DNA of 64,000 nt from Desulfuromonadales bacterium (GTDB taxonomy: Bacteria; Desulfobacterota; Desulfuromonadia; Desulfuromonadales; BM103): contig JAMONP010000085.1 of NCBI GenBank assembly GCA_027065695.1, positions 1 through 64,000 on the forward strand, written 5' to 3'. The notes under the pieces were generated by a model that saw only the letters and a list, made by a program, of their open reading frames with translations, made no database searches and had not been told where the DNA came from. The translations under genes and the position numbers were made by a program. Positions 9,462-17,144 of the stretch are shown piece by piece. Numbering within the stretch: the stretch's first letter is position 1; the number at the start of each line of letters is the position of its first letter.

Positions 9462-9557
9462 GACATACAGGATACAGAATAGAGCAAAAAGCTACAATAG
9501 GGTTTTCTGCGACATGCTCTATTGCTGCTGTGCGCACACTCAATCAAGGGACCTTAG

Positions 9558-10910
9558 ATGAATATACTCGTTGTCGGCGCAGGTCAGGTCGGTTACTTCC
9601 TCTGCGAACGACTCTCTCTGGAAGGCCACGAAGTCACCCTGATTGATCGTGATCAGGAAAACCTCACCGCCGCTCAGGATCGTCTCAATGTGCTCGGCAT
9701 TCTCGGCAATGGCGCCAGCGCCGAGACCATGGAACAAGCCGGCATCAAGGAGACAGACATTGTCATGGCCGTTACTAACCTTGATGAGGTCAACATTCTG
9801 TCCTGTCTGTTGGCACGGGAATATGGCGTTGGTAAACGTATTGCCCGTGTCAAGAGCATCGATTATCTGAGCCGGGGTGCCGTGCTCTCCAAAGACAAGC
9901 TCGGTATCGACCTGATGATCAACCCTGACGATGCCGTGGCCGATGAGTTGGCTAACCTGGCCGCTCGAGCGGGGACTTTTGATGTCGCCGAATTTGTTGG
10001 TGGTGAGATCCAGTTTCTAGGCTATCGGATCACCAAAGACAGCCCGCTGTGCGACTTGACTCTAAAAGAACTTGGTGAGCTTCGCGGTATGTACCGCTTC
10101 GTTGTCGTTGCCATCACACGCCAGGGTCACACCATCATTCCTCGTGGCGACGACACCATCCAGGTGGGCGACAGCATCTTCATCTTTGCTCACAAAGAAG
10201 AGCTGCCTGCGATCCAATACCTGTTGCAGATCAAAGAGGAGAAGCGACGAGGATCCCAACGGGCCTTTATTCTCGGTGGCGGCCGCATAGGTCTGCGTGT
10301 CGCCCGCAATCTGGAGGAGCGCAATTTTATCGTTCGCCTGGTGGAACGCGATCAGGAACGCTGTGAGAAACTCTCGGCAAAACTGAAAAAAACCATGGTT
10401 ATTCATGCTGAGGGTACCGACATCCGGGTTCTGCTTGACGAAGGAGTTGCTGACGCCGATGTTTTTATAGCTGCAACTGAAAACGATGAGACCAATATCC
10501 TCTGCTCTCTCCTTTGCAAGCATCACGGCACCCAACGCACCCTCAGCCTGGTCAACCGGCCTGAATTTCTCGACCTGGCACCTTCTCTGGGTGTTGACGC
10601 CTGTGTCTCACCACGGCTTTCGGCCGCAGGCGCTATTCTTAAATTCGTCCGCCGTGGTAATGTCATCTCTCTGGCCACAATTGAAGGCAGTAACTCGGAA
10701 GTTCTGGAGATTGAAGTCAAAACCGGTAGCCAGATCATCGATACACCGCTCAAAGATCTCAGTTTCCCACGCGGTGCCATCATCGGTGCAATTGTTCACA
10801 AGAAGAGCTACGAAATTCCAGATGGCGAGAATTGTCTCAAGGTTGGTGACCGGGTTCTAGTCTTTGCCTTGCCGGAAGCTCTGGCCAAGGTCGAAAGGTT
10901 CTTCGAATAG
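9558..10910 (+). CDS. trkA: Trk potassium uptake regulatory subunit TrkA
   Basis: 450 residues in two repeated RCK modules. Each has a Rossmann NAD-binding motif (MNILVVGAGQVGYFL near 1; RAFILGGGRIGLRVARN near 230) followed by a TrkA_C-like domain (for example VEFVGGEIQFLGYRI and LEIEVKTGSQIIDTPL). It is the peripheral cytoplasmic subunit that gates TrkH K+ channels in response to NAD(H)/ATP. The stop codon is directly followed by the trkH ATG with no gap, so the two are co-translated. The start is set by the GAGAxxG fold lying at residue 7. Confidence 0.95.
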   Translation: MNILVVGAGQVGYFLCERLSLEGHEVTLIDRDQENLTAAQDRLNVLGILGNGASAETMEQAGIKETDIVMAVTNLDEVNILSCLLAREYGVGKRIARVKSIDYLSRGAVLSKDKLGIDLMINPDDAVADELANLAARAGTFDVAEFVGGEIQFLGYRITKDSPLCDLTLKELGELRGMYRFVVVAITRQGHTIIPRGDDTIQVGDSIFIFAHKEELPAIQYLLQIKEEKRRGSQRAFILGGGRIGLRVARNLEERNFIVRLVERDQERCEKLSAKLKKTMVIHAEGTDIRVLLDEGVADADVFIAATENDETNILCSLLCKHHGTQRTLSLVNRPEFLDLAPSLGVDACVSPRLSAAGAILKFVRRGNVISLATIEGSNSEVLEIEVKTGSQIIDTPLKDLSFPRGAIIGAIVHKKSYEIPDGENCLKVGDRVLVFALPEALAKVERFFE

Positions 10911-12353
10911 ATGAACATCACCCTGACCCTGCGCATACTGGGCGCCCTACTGCTCTTTCTGTCCATAGCCCTGCTTTTCCCGGTGCCTTTTTCCTGGTTT
11001 TATGGCGACGGCGCTGCGAATTCTTTTATCCTTTCCGCTGTTATTTCAGCAGGGTGCGGTGGGCTGCTGTTCAGTAGATTTCGTTCCGAAACCGACCTCT
11101 CTGTCCGCGAAGGCTTTGCCGTCGTTACTTTCGGCTGGACCTTTTTTGCTCTCTTCGGCGCACTCCCCTTTGTTTTCTCCGGCGCAATCCCCTCATATAT
11201 CAACGCCTTTTTCGAGACCATGAGCGGTTTCACCACCACCGGCTCAACGATTCTTATCGATATTGAGGCGTTACCGCCAAGCCTGCTGCTGTGGCGTTCA
11301 CTGACACAATGGCTTGGCGGCATGGGGATCATTGTCCTTTCCCTTGCCATTCTGCCAATGCTCGGCGTCGGCGGCATGCAGCTTTTCAAAGCCGAAGTTC
11401 CCGGGCCGACCGCCGACCGTTTGAAGCCGCGCATTCAGGACACCGCCAAGCTGCTCTGGGGGGTTTACCTTCTGCTTACTGTGGCTGAGATCCTCATGCT
11501 GATGTTCGGTGGCATGAGTTTCTTTGATGGCATAAACCACGCCTTCACTACCATGGCTACCGGCGGGTTTTCCACCAGAAATGCTTCTGTGGCCGCTTAC
11601 AACAGTGCCTACATAGACTGGGTCATCACCTTTTTCATGTTTATGGCTGGAGTCAACTTTTCCCTTCATTACCTGGCTTTACGTGGTCGGATCGGCGACT
11701 TTATTCGTAATGAGGAGTTTTTATTTTATAGTGGCCTGCTCATGGTTGGAACCATCCTGATTACCTTACTCAACATGGGCAACACCTATCCTGACTTACT
11801 CGACAATCTGCGTTTTAGTGCCTTTCAGGTTGTCTCAATTATGACCACCACCGGTTTCGGTACTGCGGACTACGAACTCTGGCCGGTCCTCAGTATATAC
11901 CTGTTGGTTTTTATGATGTTTATTGGCGGCTGTGCCGGTTCCACTGGTGGCGGCATGAAAGTCGCTCGTATTTTACTGATTTTTAAACACGCCCAGGTGC
12001 AGGTTTTCCGACTGATCCATCCACGTGCCGTACGCCTGGTAAAACTCGGCGATCGTCCAGTGGACAAGGAAGTAATGCAGTCGATCCTGGGCTTCTTTGC
12101 ACTTTATATGGGGGTCTTTGTTGCCGCATCCTTCATCATGGCCGGAACCGGCATGGACCTGCCATCGGCCGGTGCCTCAGTCATAGCCACCCTGAGTAAT
12201 ATCGGTCCGGGACTCGGTTCGGTCGGGCCCACCGACAACTTCGCGCATGTCCCGGCGTTTGGCAAGCTGGTGCTTGCCTTCTGCATGCTGTTGGGACGAC
12301 TGGAACTCTTCACCGTGCTGGTGCTGGTATTCCCGAGCTTCTGGCGAAAATGA
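10911..12353 (+). CDS. trkH: TrkH-family potassium channel subunit
   Basis: 480 residues, hydrophobic throughout, with the repeated pore motifs of the TrkH/KtrB superfamily: TMSGFTTTGSTIL, TMATGGFSTRN, SIMTTTGFGTADY and near the end ATLSNIGPGLGSVG. The glycine in each loop forms the K+ filter. A GGCAGSTGGGMKVAR segment marks the intramembrane loop region. It forms the inner-membrane K+ pathway with TrkA, whose gene abuts it upstream. Length is normal for TrkH. Confidence 0.95.
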   Translation: MNITLTLRILGALLLFLSIALLFPVPFSWFYGDGAANSFILSAVISAGCGGLLFSRFRSETDLSVREGFAVVTFGWTFFALFGALPFVFSGAIPSYINAFFETMSGFTTTGSTILIDIEALPPSLLLWRSLTQWLGGMGIIVLSLAILPMLGVGGMQLFKAEVPGPTADRLKPRIQDTAKLLWGVYLLLTVAEILMLMFGGMSFFDGINHAFTTMATGGFSTRNASVAAYNSAYIDWVITFFMFMAGVNFSLHYLALRGRIGDFIRNEEFLFYSGLLMVGTILITLLNMGNTYPDLLDNLRFSAFQVVSIMTTTGFGTADYELWPVLSIYLLVFMMFIGGCAGSTGGGMKVARILLIFKHAQVQVFRLIHPRAVRLVKLGDRPVDKEVMQSILGFFALYMGVFVAASFIMAGTGMDLPSAGASVIATLSNIGPGLGSVGPTDNFAHVPAFGKLVLAFCMLLGRLELFTVLVLVFPSFWRK

Positions 12354-12360
12354 TCGCACT

Positions 12361-13230
12361 ATGGCCTTCAAACCCAAAGCAGCTATCTTCAAAAAGCTGC
12401 GTTACCGACTCCTCATTTATCTGGTCACTGCGCTGATCCTTATCATGCCTATTCGCACCGCTCTCGAGCAGCATTTTCTCTATTTTCCGGAATCTCTCCA
12501 CGTGGCAACCCCGGCAACCGTGGGCCTGACTTACGAAGAGGTTGATTTCCAGGCCACTGACGGCAATCAACTCAACGGCTGGCTGATTCCGGGCCAGTCC
12601 GGAGCGCCGGTTGTGCTTTTCTGCATAGGCAATGCCGGCAATATTTCCCATCGACTGGAGACCATTCAACTGCTCCATGATCTGGGCGTTGCTGTGTTCA
12701 TCATCAATTACCGGGGCTACGGCCCGAGCGAGGGGAAGACCAGCGAAGCAGGAACCTATCATGATGTCGCCGGTGCTATGGAATTTCTGCATAGACGTGG
12801 CTGGCCAGCAGAGCGGACCATCATCTTCGGCCGCTCACTGGGTGCCGCGATCGGTCTCGAAGCCGCCTTGCGTACGCCCCCTGCCGGTCTGATCATGGAA
12901 TCGGCCTTCACTTCGATCAGCGCCATGGGCCGACACCACTACCCGCTGCTCAATCTTCTACTGGGCTGGCTGATCGACGCAAAGTACGATAACCTCGCAA
13001 AAATCGCCGCCTTGCAGAGTCCATTACTGCTCATCCATGGCAGGAATGACAGCGTCTGCCCACCACGAATGGCAGAGGAACTTTACGCACAGGCACCAGC
13101 AGAGAAACAGCTCCTCTGGATCCCCGGTGCCGACCATAACAACGGTTTTGTTGTGGGTGGAGAGCTCTACCGGCAAGCTCTGAGACAGGCGATTTTCCAG
13201 TGGACTGGTTTTACTGGAAATGCTGCGTAA
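12361..13230 (+). CDS. Alpha/beta hydrolase, membrane-anchored (Bem46/YfhR-like)
   Basis: 289 residues. A single N-terminal membrane segment (RLLIYLVTALILIMPIRTAL) precedes an alpha/beta hydrolase core with oxyanion region NAGNISHR, nucleophile elbow FGRSLGAAIG (GxSxG type), SPLLLIHGRNDSVCP carrying the acidic residue and PGADHNN carrying the catalytic His. This layout matches Bem46/ABHD13-like hydrolases facing the periplasm or membrane surface. The frame opens further upstream inside trkH, but ATG 12361, 7 bp after the trkH stop, gives a natural start. The substrate is unknown; it probably shares a transcript with trkAH. Confidence 0.85.
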   Translation: MAFKPKAAIFKKLRYRLLIYLVTALILIMPIRTALEQHFLYFPESLHVATPATVGLTYEEVDFQATDGNQLNGWLIPGQSGAPVVLFCIGNAGNISHRLETIQLLHDLGVAVFIINYRGYGPSEGKTSEAGTYHDVAGAMEFLHRRGWPAERTIIFGRSLGAAIGLEAALRTPPAGLIMESAFTSISAMGRHHYPLLNLLLGWLIDAKYDNLAKIAALQSPLLLIHGRNDSVCPPRMAEELYAQAPAEKQLLWIPGADHNNGFVVGGELYRQALRQAIFQWTGFTGNAA

Positions 13231-13317
13231 TGGTTTGCTCATAGTACTCAGGCTGGCAAAAGAACACATGCGTCAAGCAGGAGACCCTACCCATCAATCC
13301 CCCCTGTTTTACAGGAC

Positions 13318-13346
13318 AAAGGGACGGTGTCGATATATTGATATTT
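13318..13346. repeat. Left inverted repeat flanking the RAYT gene
   Basis: AAAGGGACGGTGTCGATATATTGATATT matches, inverted and with a few mismatches, the sequence at 14339-14366. It overlaps the end of the transposase gene. The pair brackets the gene exactly and suggests sites recognised by this transposase. Confidence 0.7.
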
Positions 13347-14310
13347 AACCAAACCTCTCCCGCAACACATCATCCTCCTCAAAAAGATGCTGCCCGCGTT
13401 GTGCCGCCCGACTCACCGCAGAACGGGTAATCCCTAAACGTTTGGCAACTGAAGTTCCTGTTAAACGATAACGGCGGGTTGCCAGATAGCAGATCACTGC
13501 TTTAGCCTTGGCAATGGTTCTTGCTTTGTTAGGAAAGAACAGTTCATCCGTATCGACATTGTAATGTTTGGCAACCGTCGCAGTGATGTCACCAAGAGTT
13601 TTAGTGCGTTCTGTCAATTGCATCTGCTCCAGGATGCGTTCTACAAAGTGTCCCCCACCGAGAATGCGGTCATCATAAAGATCCTGATCAGTTAAGCTAT
13701 CGTCAAACGTTTGGCTTGCTTTGCGTCCGCCTCTGGTGAGTTTGTCGCTCTTTTGCTGAAGACCATCGTTTAAAAACTGCAAATAGGCTTTTCTTGCCGT
13801 ATTTTTGTGACGAGCAAACAGGGCGAAAATATCGTCTTCAGTGATGAGTTGATCTTTCCCCCGACCCATCATTTGCCGGTGGCCGCACCAGCGATAGTCA
13901 GTCAGGTCTCGTATGTCTGGAACCAACCTGGCGCGTACCGGATTGAGATGGACATAGCGAACCAGTTCCATCAGGTAGGCGTCACCGTCGCAGACGATTG
14001 ATTTGTAGCGGTTTTGAAAAAGGTGGCCGGACCGTTTGTGACGATGGTTGAAAGAGACGGCATAGCCGGTCAGCAGTTTACGCATAAAGCGAGAAAGTGG
14101 CTGTAACGTTGGCATCAATAAGAGGTGGACATGATTATCGAGCATCGCCCAGGCGTAACAGATCGTTTGGGTTGCTTCCAAAACATGAGTCAGACGGTCA
14201 ATGAAATCTTGGCGATCTTCGTCATCGAGAAAGATCTTGCGACGTTCAATGCCTCTGACGATGACGTGCTGTAGGAGGCCGGGGATGTCTATACGGGCTT
14301 GGCGTGGCAT
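13345..14310 (-). CDS. REP-associated tyrosine (Y1) transposase with DnaA-like C-terminal domain
   Basis: 321 residues. The N-terminal 160 residues are a Y1/IS200-type fold: HVIVRGIERRKIF, the metal-binding DNHVHLLL (HUH), and the helix LVRYVHLNPVRA. The nucleophilic tyrosine is probably in AYLMELVRYVHLNP. The C-terminal part (ITATVAKHYNVDTDELFF ... GITRSAVSRAAQRG) resembles a DnaA domain IV or helix-turn-helix DNA-binding module, which some RAYT subgroups carry. It nicks single-stranded DNA at REP-like hairpins. It is bracketed by imperfect inverted repeats and there is no second transposon gene. The reading frame is intact, so it may be active. Confidence 0.85.
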   Translation of the reverse strand: MPRQARIDIPGLLQHVIVRGIERRKIFLDDEDRQDFIDRLTHVLEATQTICYAWAMLDNHVHLLLMPTLQPLSRFMRKLLTGYAVSFNHRHKRSGHLFQNRYKSIVCDGDAYLMELVRYVHLNPVRARLVPDIRDLTDYRWCGHRQMMGRGKDQLITEDDIFALFARHKNTARKAYLQFLNDGLQQKSDKLTRGGRKASQTFDDSLTDQDLYDDRILGGGHFVERILEQMQLTERTKTLGDITATVAKHYNVDTDELFFPNKARTIAKAKAVICYLATRRYRLTGTSVAKRLGITRSAVSRAAQRGQHLFEEDDVLRERFG

Positions 14311-14338
14311 GGTGGGATAATAACAGGGGATGGAAGGT

Positions 14339-14366
14339 ATGTCAATATATCAACAACGTCCCCTTT
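14339..14366. repeat. Right inverted repeat flanking the RAYT gene
   Basis: Its complement reads AAAGGGGACGTTGTTGATATATTGACAT and pairs with 13318-13346 at most positions, sharing the core GATATATTGA. It lies just upstream of the transposase start on the minus strand, so it may also hold or disturb its promoter. Confidence 0.7.
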
Positions 14367-14400
14367 CATTTCACCACCGACACAGAACGCGAACAGAGCT

Positions 14401-14440
14401 AAAAAGAACAACGCCCAGATCTGATGACCCGGGCGTTGTT
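14401..14440 (-). terminator. Strong intrinsic terminator with no gene upstream
   Basis: AACAACGCCC (14407-14416) and GGGCGTTGTT (14431-14440) form a perfect 10-bp stem. On the minus strand the stem is followed by CTTTTTAG, a typical U-run. No minus-strand protein gene lies between here and the terminator at 14993-15026, so it probably ends a short non-coding transcript. Confidence 0.75.
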
Positions 14441-14475
14441 CCTGTTTCGGAGGTAGGAAGTTTTTCCTGTTTAGG
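14401..14475 (-). ncRNA. Candidate small RNA of about 70-75 nt
   Basis: On the minus strand a TATAGA box preceded by TGG (extended -10) lies just downstream of the 30-bp repeat at 14484-14513. About seven bases later a possible transcript begins with AAACAGGAAAAACTTCC. It would contain a small hairpin (AGGAA/TTCCT), an unpaired CCTACCTCC stretch able to pair with Shine-Dalgarno sequences, and the strong terminator at 14401-14440. This is an inference from signal order. There is no family match and no expression evidence. Confidence 0.4.
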
Positions 14476-14483
14476 TCTATACC

Positions 14484-14513
14484 ACACAACTACTCAAAAA
14501 AATCTCACAGAGC
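14484..14513 (-). repeat. 30-bp direct repeat, copy 1
   Basis: This 30-base block (plus strand begins ACACAACTACTC, ends TCTCACAGAGC) is identical at 26 of 30 positions to 15110-15139, in the same orientation. On the minus strand both copies are followed by a -10-like TATA box and then a terminator, so they may be an upstream promoter element or operator. Confidence 0.6.
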
Positions 14514-14673
14514 GGATATCTGACAAGAACGTTCACGTCGGCTGAACATATACTTTAAAAGCCCAGTTCAGAAAATTTGCATGACATGTAAACCTTTTCG
14601 TACTTGCTACGTCCAATATCCCGATATCAACGAGACAGCAATTTTCTATAACTCAACAACAAAGGAGACTCTG

Positions 14674-14982
14674 ATGAAAAATCGTACAAGTTATGCCATT
14701 TGCACTTTCGCAGCACTCATGCTCGCCCTGGTGGTTCCTGAAGTCGTAATGGCAAGAGGCGGTGGTGGTGGCGGGAATCAAGGTGCCGGCAATGCTTACC
14801 AACATCAATACAAACACCAGTATAAGAGCCAAGACCAGAGCATGGACCAGAACAGGAGTCAGAACATGGGTCAAAACGTGGGCCAAGGGCAAGGCCAAGG
14901 GCAGAACCTGGACCAGAGCCAAACTCGGCAACGCATCCAACTGCGCGACCCGGCAACACATGACAGCGGGGTTGTAGAATAA
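14674..14982 (+). CDS. Small secreted Gly/Gln/Asn-rich protein
   Basis: 102 residues from an ATG preceded by AAAGGAG at ideal spacing. Residues 1-27 are a signal peptide (TFAALMLALVVPEVVMA, cleavage after VMA). The mature part starts with a Gly run (RGGGGGGNQGAG), then YQHQYKHQYK, then low-complexity DQSMDQNRSQNMGQN and QGQGQGQN repeats. No cysteine, haem site or lipobox is present. Low-complexity, Q/N-rich exported proteins can be matrix, pilus-associated or metal-binding material, but I cannot name a family. It sits alone between two minus-strand terminators and inside the pair of 30-bp repeats. Confidence 0.75.
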   Translation: MKNRTSYAICTFAALMLALVVPEVVMARGGGGGGNQGAGNAYQHQYKHQYKSQDQSMDQNRSQNMGQNVGQGQGQGQNLDQSQTRQRIQLRDPATHDSGVVE

Positions 14983-14992
14983 GACAGCTCTA

Positions 14993-15026
14993 AAAAATGG
15001 CCCCCATCCATCGGATGGGGGCCCCC
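14993..15026 (-). terminator. Terminator of the response regulator/pgeF operon
   Basis: GGCCCCCATCC-ATC-GGATGGGGGCC is a perfect 11-bp stem with a 3-base loop. On the minus strand it runs into ATTTTTTAG. It lies about 105 bp after the response regulator stop. It may also act weakly for the plus-strand gene ending at 14982. Confidence 0.85.
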
Positions 15027-15109
15027 CTGTCAATCAAACTGCAAACCCTCTCAATTTGTGCCAATCGGCAAAGCCTGCAAACACAAGCGGAATTTTGCGG
15101 GCATTATAC

Positions 15110-15139
15110 ACACCACTACTCACAAATCTCTCACAGAGC
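15110..15139 (-). repeat. 30-bp direct repeat, copy 2
   Basis: Matches 14484-14513 at 26 of 30 bases. It overlaps the last codons of the response regulator gene (stop at 15131-15133). On the minus strand it is followed at once by TATAAT, so a promoter may sit between the regulator gene and its terminator. Confidence 0.55.
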
Positions 15140-16336
15140 TTTCATCCAGCCTTCTGTCGGCGGTCCCTGCGGAAAATCCTTCAGAGCTTCGTTGATCTCC
15201 TGCTCGGAAAACTTTTCCTGGGTCAGCACCTCGGTATATTGTTTGAGGATCTGGCCGGCCTGCCTCGGATGTTCCTGGGCAAGACTGAGCTGGTAGAGAA
15301 GACGGACAATTTCATCGTTGGCCGGATCGTATCGAAGGGCATCACGCATTACCTTGACAGCTTGTTGAAGACGACCGGATTCTGCAAGCAGGCGGGCAAA
15401 CGTTTGGCTGGCATCCAGATAGATCCGTTCCAGTTCAGATTGAAAGTTTATGCTCAGATCACTGCCGCAATTACCCTGGATAAAAACCCCCTGCCAGAGG
15501 CTGAAAGCCGAAGAGAAAGTAATCTCTGCAGGCCATAACTTCTGAGCAGCAACCTGCTGGTTGGCCTTACGTACCAGTCGCTTGAATTCGTGGGCGTCAA
15601 TTCGACAATTTTCCAGACGGAGATAGCCACGTTTGACAACCAGATATCGCTTACTGTCGAAGGGCTTGAGACAGTCATCCATAGTGCGACGCACACGTGA
15701 CAAGAGGGAATCGAAGCTGGAACGGGCCCGCGAAGCACTACTGTCAGGCCAGAGAGCAACCTGAACCTCTTCCTGCGAAATATTGCCGGCGGAAGTTCCC
15801 ACCAGTATTGCCATCAATTGCCTTTGTGAAGGGCTAAAGTCTTCGGCCCATGATAGCTGACGACCCGCCAGAGTCAAAACACACTGGCCCAACGTCTTGA
15901 TAGAAAGACTCTCGGTTACGCTGTCTTCGACATTCGAACCCTCAGCAGCAAAACCAGGGTTGTTGCCACGGCGCAGCAGAGCCATGACACGGGCCGTAAG
16001 CAGTTTCGGAGAGAATGGCTTGGCCATGTAGTCGTCAGCACCGACTTCAAGCCCGGTGACAATGTCTTCCTCCTCGGCCTTACCGGTGAGCATGAGTACG
16101 GGCAGTTTGCTCATCCAGGGATCACGGCGCATGGCACGGCAGACATCCAAACCATTCATGCCGGGCAGATTGAGATCGAGGACTACCATCTTGGGCGGAT
16201 CTTCTTCGATCTGCTGCAAACCGGCTTCGCCGCTCTGCGCGATTGAAACCCGATACTCCACCTTGCTTAAGCAAGAGAAAAGCAACTCACAGACACTGTC
16301 GTCATCTTCAATCACCAGAACATGTGGCTTATCCAT
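15131..16336 (-). CDS. Response regulator with receiver, OmpR-like winged helix and BTAD domains
   Basis: 401 residues. Residues 1-120 are a receiver: acidic pocket EDDD, phospho-acceptor Asp in VVLDLNLPGMNG, Thr in LMLTGKAEEED, Lys in DYMAKPFSP. Residues about 150-240 look like a DNA-binding winged helix (FSPSQRQLMAIL ... VKRGYLRLE). The rest resembles a bacterial transcriptional activation (BTAD) helical repeat domain (DASQTFARLLAESGRLQQAV...RDALRYDPANDEIVRLLYQL), as in SARP-type regulators. It should act as a phosphorylation-controlled DNA-binding regulator. No histidine kinase is encoded nearby, so its partner is elsewhere. It follows pgeF by 13 bp on the same strand, with the operon terminator downstream. 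Confidence 0.85.
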   Translation of the reverse strand: MDKPHVLVIEDDDSVCELLFSCLSKVEYRVSIAQSGEAGLQQIEEDPPKMVVLDLNLPGMNGLDVCRAMRRDPWMSKLPVLMLTGKAEEEDIVTGLEVGADDYMAKPFSPKLLTARVMALLRRGNNPGFAAEGSNVEDSVTESLSIKTLGQCVLTLAGRQLSWAEDFSPSQRQLMAILVGTSAGNISQEEVQVALWPDSSASRARSSFDSLLSRVRRTMDDCLKPFDSKRYLVVKRGYLRLENCRIDAHEFKRLVRKANQQVAAQKLWPAEITFSSAFSLWQGVFIQGNCGSDLSINFQSELERIYLDASQTFARLLAESGRLQQAVKVMRDALRYDPANDEIVRLLYQLSLAQEHPRQAGQILKQYTEVLTQEKFSEQEINEALKDFPQGPPTEGWMKAL

Positions 16337-16349
16337 AGAGCATCCTCAA

Positions 16350-17144
16350 TTAACGCAAAAGGGCAAAACCCATTTGACGGCCCGTCATGCCATTGTCGCG
16401 TCTGTAGGAGAAAAAGGTCTCTTTGTGACAGCAGGTGCACTCCTTAACCATATCGACTGCCGTGCGTTCAATCCCGGCAGCATCACACTGCAATAGACAG
16501 CTCTTCTGCAAGTCAAGCTGCCAATGGCCGAGGCTTACCTCTGTAGCGATCCGTTGCCACTGGCCGGTTCCCTGCCGAAAAGCAGCGCGTACGGGGCGAT
16601 CAACTTCATAACTATGTGCGGCAATACCAGGGCCAATCGCTGCACGGAGGTCCGCTGGCTGGCAACCAAAGATCTCGCGCATCGCCTGGACGGTGTTCCC
16701 TAACAAACCAGCAGCAGTTCCACGCCAGCCTAGGTGAACAACCGCAGCAACATGCTTTTTCTGATCATAGAGAATAACCGGGAAACAATCTGCAACCAGG
16801 ATCCCGATCAGAATGTTTCTTTGATTGGTAATAATTGCATCACTATTGACAGACTGGAAATGAGAAACTTCCGGATTGGGTTGATCAATCACCAGAATCT
16901 CACTGCCGTGGACTTGATTAACCGTTAGCAGCAGGTGTGGCTCCAGGTCAAAAGCTCTGGAGACTGCTGCACGGTTGGCCTCCACCTGCGAGAGTTGATC
17001 CCCTGAGCCAAGACCGAGATTGAGCGAGTTGAAAGGAGACCGACTGCTGCCACCGTTGCGCGTGGTAAAACCGGAGACCAGATTACTCCGGTCTGCCCAG
17101 GCTGGTTGCATATAATGGATTTTGCCCTGTTTAACTGTTTTCAT
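16350..17144 (-). CDS. pgeF: Peptidoglycan editing factor PgeF (YfiH/DUF152 family)
   Basis: About 264 residues. Diagnostic motifs are FTTRNGGSS, NQVHGSEILVID, TNQRNILIGILVADCFPVIL, VHLGWRGTAAGLL and IGPGIAAHSYEV, with metal-binding His/Cys in NQVHG, ADC and HLGW. Homologues act in the cytoplasm on misincorporated muropeptide precursors and were once called laccases or polyphenol oxidases. The near-C-terminal CTCCHKETFFSYRRDNGMTGRQM is typical. ATG 17144 is chosen (a GTG at 17171 extends further into the upstream gene); it overlaps the RluA-family gene by 14 bp, so translation is likely coupled. Confidence 0.93.
   Translation of the reverse strand: MKTVKQGKIHYMQPAWADRSNLVSGFTTRNGGSSRSPFNSLNLGLGSGDQLSQVEANRAAVSRAFDLEPHLLLTVNQVHGSEILVIDQPNPEVSHFQSVNSDAIITNQRNILIGILVADCFPVILYDQKKHVAAVVHLGWRGTAAGLLGNTVQAMREIFGCQPADLRAAIGPGIAAHSYEVDRPVRAAFRQGTGQWQRIATEVSLGHWQLDLQKSCLLQCDAAGIERTAVDMVKECTCCHKETFFSYRRDNGMTGRQMGFALLR

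Noticed and set aside
15101-15130. Sigma-54 promoter (GG-N10-GC) in the second 30-bp repeat
   Set aside because: Copy 2 fits GG-N10-GC loosely, but the first copy does not keep the GG/GC spacing, so a TATA-type -10 box is the more consistent reading.
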